Part shown: positions 14,848-19,278 of the stretch, piece by piece
Numbering within the stretch: position 1 is the first letter of the stretch
Layout: each line of letters begins with the position of its first letter
Source of the DNA: a bacterium
GTDB taxonomy: Bacteria > Patescibacteriota > Dojkabacteria > JAKAPS01 > JAJZLI01
Length of the DNA stretch: 19,278 nt
Assembly (NCBI GenBank): GCA_021803645.1
Contig: JAJZLI010000059.1
Location: 25,318 to 44,595, forward strand
Direction of reading: 5' to 3'
Position numbers and translations under genes: made by a program
The notes under the pieces: model-generated
Databases searched by the model: none
The model's input: only the letters and a program-made list of their open reading frames with translations
What the model was told of the DNA's origin: nothing

Positions 14848-16761
14848 ATGAATACAAAACATTTTTATCTAGATAATTCATATATTCGAGTTGCAACTGC
14901 TTGTCCCAAGGTACATGTAGCAAGTGTGCCTGATAACATTAAAGAGATTTCAAATATATATTTGGATGCTACAGAAAATAATATAAATATAATTCTGTTC
15001 CCAGAAATGTCTATTACTGGGTATACAATAGGAGATCTTGTACATCAGTCATCTTTACATTCTCAAGTTATGGATGGATTGATTTTTTTATCAAGTCTTA
15101 CTTCTTCAAAAAATACTGTAATGATAGTTGGATGTCCCTTTATTTTTGAAAACACTTTATATAATTGTGCAGCAGTTTTATCTAATGGTTATATACGAGG
15201 TGTTGTCCCGAAATCTAACCTTCCTACATATAATGAATTTTATGAAGATCGTTGGTATGAACCATGGAATTATGATAATACTACCTACCTTTTTAATAGA
15301 AAAAATATTCCTTTTGGTAATAATATATTATTTGATGTTAATGGTACTAAATTTGGTATAGAGATTTGTGAAGACCTTTGGGTTTCTGATTCCCCAAGTT
15401 CCAATTTAGTAAAAATGGGAGCTCAATTAATATTTAATCCTTCTGCTTCACCTGAGCAAGTAGGAAAGTCTGATTATCGTCGAACTCTTATATCCATTCA
15501 GTCAGGTAAGTTAATTTGTGGTTATATTTATGCAGGATGTGATGTTAGTGAATCTACTGCCGAAATTGTAATGAGTGGTCATCAAATTATAGCTGCAAAT
15601 GGAGTAGTTGTAAAAGAAAGATACATTTTTGATGATTCTAAAATGATGTTTTCCGATATTGATATAGATCATTTAAATTTTGATAGAATGAAGCACCATA
15701 CATTTTTTAAATCTGGTGCTTTGATTGTGGAAACTAAGGTTAAGAATTTTAAAAGAAATAGTATTCTTACCTCTTTAGATAAAAATCCTTTTTTACCGGA
15801 AGAAATACCATTGAAGAGGAGAGAAAGGTTGGATTCTATAATTTGGATTCAATCTCATGCTTTGGCAATGAGGTTGAACTCTGTTAGAAATAGAAAAGTT
15901 GTGTTAGGTTTAAGTGGTGGATTAGATTCTACACTTGCGTTATTTATTGCTCGTGAGAGTGCAAAAGTATTACATATGGATCCTAGTGAATTAATTGAAG
16001 TTCTCATAATGCCGTCTGCTGTAAGTAGTAGTAATACTCAATCAAATGCAAAAAGACTTGCAGATGAGTTAAATATTCCATCTCAAATAATTCCTATAAA
16101 TGAATTGGTAAAAATTTATATTAGAGAGCTTAAATTTGATCAAGATAAGCAAGATATTACCTATGAAAATATCCAGGCTAGGATAAGAACAACTCTGCTT
16201 TTTAATTATGCAAATAAGGTTGATGCTATAGTTTTGGGAACGGGAGATTTGAGTGAAATTGCATTAGGATGGTGCACATATAATGGGGATCAGCAAAGTC
16301 ATTATAATGTAAATTCCTCTGTCCCAAAGACGGTAATAAAGGAATTGGTTTTGCATATTTCTAAAATGTCTCATTACAAGAAAGTTAGATTAACTTTAAT
16401 GGAGATTCTTAATACTCCAATTTCTCCAGAACTTACTTCTAATGGGGATAACAGTGTTTCTCAAAGTACAGAGAGTATTATTGGACCTTATGCTTTACAT
16501 GATTTCTTTCTATATTATCTTGTTAGATGGGGAGATTCCCCTGAAAAAATTATATTTTTAGCTTCATTAGCGTTTAATGGTATTTATACAAAGAAAGAGA
16601 TTAGTCACTGGTTTCGTGAATTTATAAGGAGATTTACTTATAGTCAGTTTAAAAGGGAGAATCTCCCTAATGGACCTAAGGTTAGTAGTGTAAGTTTGAG
16701 TCCTCGTGGAGATTGGAGAATGCCTTCTGATTTATATAATTCTCTATTATGGGTTAACTAA
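14848..16761 (+). CDS. nadE: Glutamine-dependent NAD+ synthetase
   Basis: 637 residues with two domains. The N-terminal nitrilase-type glutaminase (about 10-300) shows the triad Glu 53 (FPEMSITGY), Lys 122 (VVPKSNLP) and Cys 174 (GIEICEDLW). The C-terminal synthetase (about 330-637) has the PP-loop SGGLDS (356-361), then LGTGDLSEIALGWCTYNGDQ and a C-terminal PNGPKVSSVSLSPRGDWRMPSD. It converts deamido-NAD to NAD with ammonia from glutamine. It completes the salvage route with the neighbouring genes. It is transcribed from the promoter at 14786-14815 under the putative NrtR site. Confidence 0.95.
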   Translation: MNTKHFYLDNSYIRVATACPKVHVASVPDNIKEISNIYLDATENNINIILFPEMSITGYTIGDLVHQSSLHSQVMDGLIFLSSLTSSKNTVMIVGCPFIFENTLYNCAAVLSNGYIRGVVPKSNLPTYNEFYEDRWYEPWNYDNTTYLFNRKNIPFGNNILFDVNGTKFGIEICEDLWVSDSPSSNLVKMGAQLIFNPSASPEQVGKSDYRRTLISIQSGKLICGYIYAGCDVSESTAEIVMSGHQIIAANGVVVKERYIFDDSKMMFSDIDIDHLNFDRMKHHTFFKSGALIVETKVKNFKRNSILTSLDKNPFLPEEIPLKRRERLDSIIWIQSHALAMRLNSVRNRKVVLGLSGGLDSTLALFIARESAKVLHMDPSELIEVLIMPSAVSSSNTQSNAKRLADELNIPSQIIPINELVKIYIRELKFDQDKQDITYENIQARIRTTLLFNYANKVDAIVLGTGDLSEIALGWCTYNGDQQSHYNVNSSVPKTVIKELVLHISKMSHYKKVRLTLMEILNTPISPELTSNGDNSVSQSTESIIGPYALHDFFLYYLVRWGDSPEKIIFLASLAFNGIYTKKEISHWFREFIRRFTYSQFKRENLPNGPKVSSVSLSPRGDWRMPSDLYNSLLWVN

Positions 16762-16802
16762 AATATAGTAAGTTAAGCTAATATTTTGTATACTTTATTT
16801 AT

Positions 16803-17474
16803 ATGAGTGTATATACTCCTCCTATTTTGACAGTCGATAATGTAGTTTTCTCTTTAATAGCAGGAGATCTTTCTGTACTTTTAATTGAGAGAGCAAATGA
16901 TCCATTTAAGGGGGTTAGGGCTTTACCTGGGGGATATAATGCTGCTGGAGAAACCACTATGGATGCTGTTGCTAGGGTATTAAAGAGTAAGGCAGGAATC
17001 AACCTTTCAGAACTTAACTATATAGAGCAGTTATATACATTTGATACTGTTGCAAGGGATCCTAGAGGGCATGCAGTTAGTGTTAGTTATATGGGGCTTT
17101 GTAGGGATATAGTTATTCCTTTGGATAAAGGATTACAAAATCCCCAGTTTTTTCCTGTTAAGAATTTACCTAAATTGGCTTATGATCATGTAGATATTAT
17201 AAGTTATGCTCATACAAGATTGTGTTTTAAAATAACATATACCAATGTTGTGTGGGCTCTTTTGCCAAATATGTTTACTTTGACTCAATTGCAATCTGCT
17301 TATGAATCAATTTTGATGAAATCTTTAGACAAGAGAAATTTTAGAAAGAAATTTTTATCATTAGGTTTAGTAGTAGCAAGTAAAGAATTTTTTAAAGATG
17401 GGGCTCATAGGCCAGCAAGGTTGTATAAATTTAAAAAGCAGTCACTTGAAGTCTTATCTCGTAGTTTTGATTAA
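16803..17474 (+). CDS. nrtR: NrtR, Nudix-related transcriptional repressor of NAD genes
   Basis: 223 residues. The N-terminal Nudix fold has an eroded box at about 41-66: LPGGYNAAGETTMDAVARVL followed by KSKAGI. The REUXEE catalytic glutamates are replaced (RVLKSK), so hydrolysis is probably lost, as in known NrtR proteins, which instead sense ADP-ribose or related NAD metabolites. The C-terminal winged helix (FTLTQLQSAYESILM, KRNFRKKFLSLGLV, HRPARLYKFK) is the family's DNA-binding part. It sits between nadE and pncAB, whose control regions carry shared palindromes. A TATACT at 16789-16794 places its own transcript start almost at the ATG. Confidence 0.9.
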   Translation: MSVYTPPILTVDNVVFSLIAGDLSVLLIERANDPFKGVRALPGGYNAAGETTMDAVARVLKSKAGINLSELNYIEQLYTFDTVARDPRGHAVSVSYMGLCRDIVIPLDKGLQNPQFFPVKNLPKLAYDHVDIISYAHTRLCFKITYTNVVWALLPNMFTLTQLQSAYESILMKSLDKRNFRKKFLSLGLVVASKEFFKDGAHRPARLYKFKKQSLEVLSRSFD

Positions 17475-17511
17475 TTCCCTTATAAATCCTTTTTATTAAA
17501 GACAATTATAC

Positions 17512-17532
17512 TTAGTGTTGACATTACACAAA
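17512..17532. promoter_or_regulatory. NrtR operator 1 of pncAB (over the -35)
   Basis: TTAGTGT, 7 nt (TGACATT), ACACAAA: one mismatch from a perfect palindrome. It contains the whole -35 hexamer TTGACA (17518-17523). It is exactly 40 bp upstream of operator 2, close to four DNA turns, so two dimers would lie on the same face. Confidence 0.75.
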
Positions 17533-17546
17533 TATGTGTGTATACT
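17518..17546 (+). promoter_or_regulatory. pncAB promoter
   Basis: Consensus TTGACA (17518-17523), 17 bp, TATACT (17541-17546). The expected start is near 17553, inside operator 2. This is the best promoter in the window and is bracketed by repressor sites. Confidence 0.8.
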
Positions 17547-17551
17547 AATAC

Positions 17552-17572
17552 TTAGTGTTTTTTATACACTAA
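17552..17572. promoter_or_regulatory. NrtR operator 2 of pncAB (over the start point)
   Basis: A perfect palindrome: TTAGTGT (17552-17558), 7 nt, ACACTAA (17566-17572). It covers the predicted transcription start. Downstream, AAAGGAGG (17591-17598) is a strong ribosome site 7 nt before the ATG at 17606, rare in this window. Confidence 0.8.
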
Positions 17573-17605
17573 TATTATTTTATATATATTAAAGGAGGAA
17601 ATTTT

Positions 17606-18733
17606 ATGGAAAAAGTAGAAATTCAAAGAAATGGGGAATTACTATTAGGTGAATTTGATGATGTAATTGTTGTCGGGGTTGATATACAAAACGATTTTTG
17701 TGAAGGTGGATCTTTAGCAATTCCTGATGGTGCAAGTATTGTACCTAAATTTAATGGAATTGCAAAATGGGTAAAATTAAATAATGGAACAGTTATACTT
17801 ACAAGGGATTGGCATCCAGAAAAAACTACTCATTTTGATCAGTGGCCAGTTCATTGTGTTTCGGGTAGTCGTGGTGCAGAATTTACTCCAGGTATTGATC
17901 CTGGTATGGCAGATTTGATTTTAAGTAAAGGAATGGGGTCTACTGAAGATGCATATTCTGGATTTCAGGGAAGATCTGCAGATAACCAAACATTGTCTGA
18001 TGTTATAAAACAGAGAGGAAGTAAAAGAGTTGCATTACTTATTTGTGGTCTTGCTACTGATTATTGTGTAAAATCAACTGCTCTTGATGCAATATCAAAT
18101 ACTGATGGAAATGTCGAGGTTATTGCAGTTGTAGATGCAATGAAAGCAGTTTCTGAAGATACTGGGAATATTGCGTTGAGCCAAATGCAACAGAAAGGAA
18201 TACATTTAGTTACAAGTGCAGATATTTTAAGTGAGAAAGTTCTTTCTGTTCACCGTAAGGTAGTGTCTCCTGATGCTTTAGTGTCTCCCGAAGCCGAAGA
18301 TAAGCTTGAGGATATCTCTTATGATTTAGATTACTATAAATTAACAATGAGTAATTTTGCTTTTGAATTTGAGCCTGATACCGAGGTAACATTAACTTTT
18401 CATAATCGTGGCAATCAGCGTTTGATGGATTATGTTGGAATAGGAAATTTACAGTCTCTCTTTGATAGTATACAAAGAAGAGGATTTAGTCATGAAGAAT
18501 TATCTTATATTAGGGGGCTGAGAAATTCTCGAGGTAATAATATATTTAGTGACGCATATTTAGAATACCTTGCAAATACCCCTCTTCCAAAGGTCAATGT
18601 TAGGTATGATCCTGAAATTGATGATGTTGTAATTGATACTGCGGGTATTTGGGCTATTACTTCCTTTTGGGAGACTATTATTATGTCAAGGGTTAATGAA
18701 ATGTATTTTCAAGGTTATATGAGGGTAATTTAA
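17606..18733 (+). CDS. PncA-PncB fusion: nicotinamidase joined to nicotinate phosphoribosyltransferase, 5' part up to a premature stop
   Basis: 375 residues to TAA at 18731-18733. Residues about 18-215 are a full nicotinamidase: catalytic Asp 26 (VDIQNDF), metal-site TRDWHP...H (Asp 68, His 70, His 76), Lys 108 (ILSKG) and nucleophile Cys 154 (GLATDYCVKST). After a linker (about 216-233), DISYDLDYYKLTMSNFAFEF and VTLTFHNRG begin an E. coli-type PncB domain, which continues to ITSFWETIIMSRVNEMYF. There the homology stops shortly before the TAA; it resumes at 18833 in the same frame. The fusion would turn nicotinamide into nicotinate and then NaMN in one polypeptide. As sequenced, only the nicotinamidase half can be complete. 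Confidence 0.88.
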   Translation: MEKVEIQRNGELLLGEFDDVIVVGVDIQNDFCEGGSLAIPDGASIVPKFNGIAKWVKLNNGTVILTRDWHPEKTTHFDQWPVHCVSGSRGAEFTPGIDPGMADLILSKGMGSTEDAYSGFQGRSADNQTLSDVIKQRGSKRVALLICGLATDYCVKSTALDAISNTDGNVEVIAVVDAMKAVSEDTGNIALSQMQQKGIHLVTSADILSEKVLSVHRKVVSPDALVSPEAEDKLEDISYDLDYYKLTMSNFAFEFEPDTEVTLTFHNRGNQRLMDYVGIGNLQSLFDSIQRRGFSHEELSYIRGLRNSRGNNIFSDAYLEYLANTPLPKVNVRYDPEIDDVVIDTAGIWAITSFWETIIMSRVNEMYFQGYMRVI

Positions 18734-18832
18734 CAGTCACTTGATGCTTCCCGAATGACATCGGTTAGGGCTGCACAGCTCAACTCGTGCCCACTCTACA
18801 TGGGACTGAATCTGTTCCCACTGCAGCGCTGA
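18734..18832. other. GC-rich stop-containing segment interrupting pncB
   Basis: These 99 nt hold 54 G+C by direct count (55%); the next 60 nt after 18840 are 28%. The frame is bounded by TAA (18731-18733) and TGA (18830-18832), with 32 sense codons between that match nothing I know in PncB. It can fold into several short hairpins: CCGA/TCGG, GGGC/GCCC, TGGGA-N10-TCCCA and the palindrome CAGCGCTG. The minus strand is open from about 18835 to a TGA at 18739-18737. Too short for a group I or II intron. Candidate explanations are assembly chimera, replacement of coding DNA, or a processed or bypassed insert. Confidence 0.6.
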
Positions 18833-19278
18833 AGAAGATTTTCTCTATATTGGCATAAATTTCTGGTTAATAAGTTAGAGTCAGAGTTTCCAGATAATTT
18901 TGTGGGTAGTAGTAATGTTGGTTTATCTAAAAACATTAGTAGAGCCCCTGTAGGGACATTTGCTCATGAATTATTTATGGTTTATGCAGCTCTGGCTGAT
19001 ATAAGAGGTAAAAGTTTATTGGCTTCACATGAAAGAGTTTTATCAGATTGGTACAATCTGTATGGTGAAGATTATTCTGTTGCCCTATCAGATACTTTTG
19101 GCTCTAGATTCTTTTTCTCTGCATTTTCACAGCAAGAGGCAAGGTTATGGAGGGGAGTTAGACATGACTCTGGAGATCCATATGTTTTTGGGGATAATCT
19201 CATAGATATGTATCATAAATTGGGAGTTGATCCTATGGAGAAAGTTTTGGTTCTTAGTGATGGTCTTGACTTGGATAC
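18833..19278 (+). pseudogene. Continuation of the PncB domain (partial, same frame)
   Basis: An open frame in phase with the upstream fusion gene runs to the window edge without a stop. It starts RRFSLYWHKFLVNKLESEF, equivalent to GTRRRFSRE... of E. coli PncB. It goes on with FVGSSNVGLSKNISRAPVGTFAHELFM, VALSDTFGSRFFF, LWRGVRHDSGDPYVFGDNLI and KVLVLSDGLDLD, all conserved phosphoribosyltransferase blocks, including the HDSGDP substrate loop. The sequence is well preserved, so decay is either very recent or only apparent. It has no start or ribosome site of its own at the 5' end. The FGTR residues that should precede RRFS are lost in the GC-rich segment. Confidence 0.8.

Noticed and set aside
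16752..16790. Hairpin (AAAATATAG with CTAATATTTT, one bulge) between nadE and nrtR as a terminator.
   Set aside because: The stem is weak, has no GC pairs of note and is followed by no T tract.
18830..18832. UGA read as glycine (as in Absconditabacteria/Gracilibacteria), which would remove one of the two stops in pncB.
   Set aside because: The segment also has an upstream TAA. All other genes are full length without internal TGA, and TGA ends nrdJ and the DUF6580 gene at sensible places.
18734..18832. Group I or group II self-splicing intron, or T4 gene 60-like translational bypass.
   Set aside because: 99 nt is far too short for a known intron core, and I see no conserved core elements. 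Removing it would also delete about 33 residues that PncB needs, including FGTR.
1..19278. CRISPR arrays, insertion-sequence transposases, rRNA genes and diversity-generating retroelement repeats.
   Set aside because: No regularly spaced repeats, transposase motifs, rRNA blocks or reverse transcriptase were seen on either strand.

Overview
The window is AT-rich bacterial DNA. Genes are short and tightly packed, with many 4-20 nt overlaps. Full-length family matches read with the standard bacterial code, and UGA is used as an ordinary stop at nrdJ and at the transporter gene. A lone tRNA-Glu without an encoded CCA, a cobalamin-dependent ribonucleotide reductase, a DUF4143 ATPase, few biosynthetic genes and leaderless transcription together suggest a small-genome, scavenging bacterium. 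A Patescibacteria/CPR member is my best guess, but it rests on gestalt, not on a marker gene.

Layout. (a) 1-3729, minus strand: a cell-division locus with ftsE and ftsX ending at a strong rho-independent terminator, then a DUF4143-type ATPase and the start of an exported coiled-coil protein resembling EnvC-type amidase activators. (b) 3899-5126: a tRNA-Glu(CTC) with a clear promoter, followed by a decayed island. The island holds a ribbon-helix-helix antitoxin, a RelE-like toxin killed by one in-frame stop, a possible DUF2442 remnant, and three degenerate copies of the tRNA 3' end and its flank. (c) 5143-7178, minus strand: a four-gene membrane operon with a leaderless promoter: a 45-residue one-helix protein, a cytochrome b6-type dihaem subunit, a subunit-IV-like protein with a large extracytoplasmic insert, and a two-helix protein. 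No Rieske or cytochrome c gene is visible. (d) 7277-11742, plus strand: a B12-use module made of an anchored DUF4430 protein, a DUF6580/ECF-S-like membrane protein, class II ribonucleotide reductase nrdJ, corrinoid adenosyltransferase and a SAM methyltransferase. (e) 11755-14172: a protein with an RNA-polymerase-alpha-CTD-like end, and a divergent M32 carboxypeptidase. (f) 14179-19278: an NAD salvage regulon of nadD, nadE, the repressor nrtR and a fused pncA-pncB gene.

How the genes work together. The NAD block covers nicotinamide to nicotinate to NaMN (PncA-PncB), NaMN to NaAD (NadD) and NaAD to NAD (NadE), under NrtR. Three operator-like palindromes of the form TTAGTGT-N7-ACACTAA lie on the nadD/nadE and pncAB promoters. 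The B12 block would import a corrinoid, adenosylate it and feed it to NrdJ for DNA precursor synthesis. The most puzzling spot is a 99-nt, 55% GC, stop-containing segment (18734-18832). It replaces a stretch of about the same length in the nicotinate phosphoribosyltransferase domain, in frame, with normal homology resuming on the far side.
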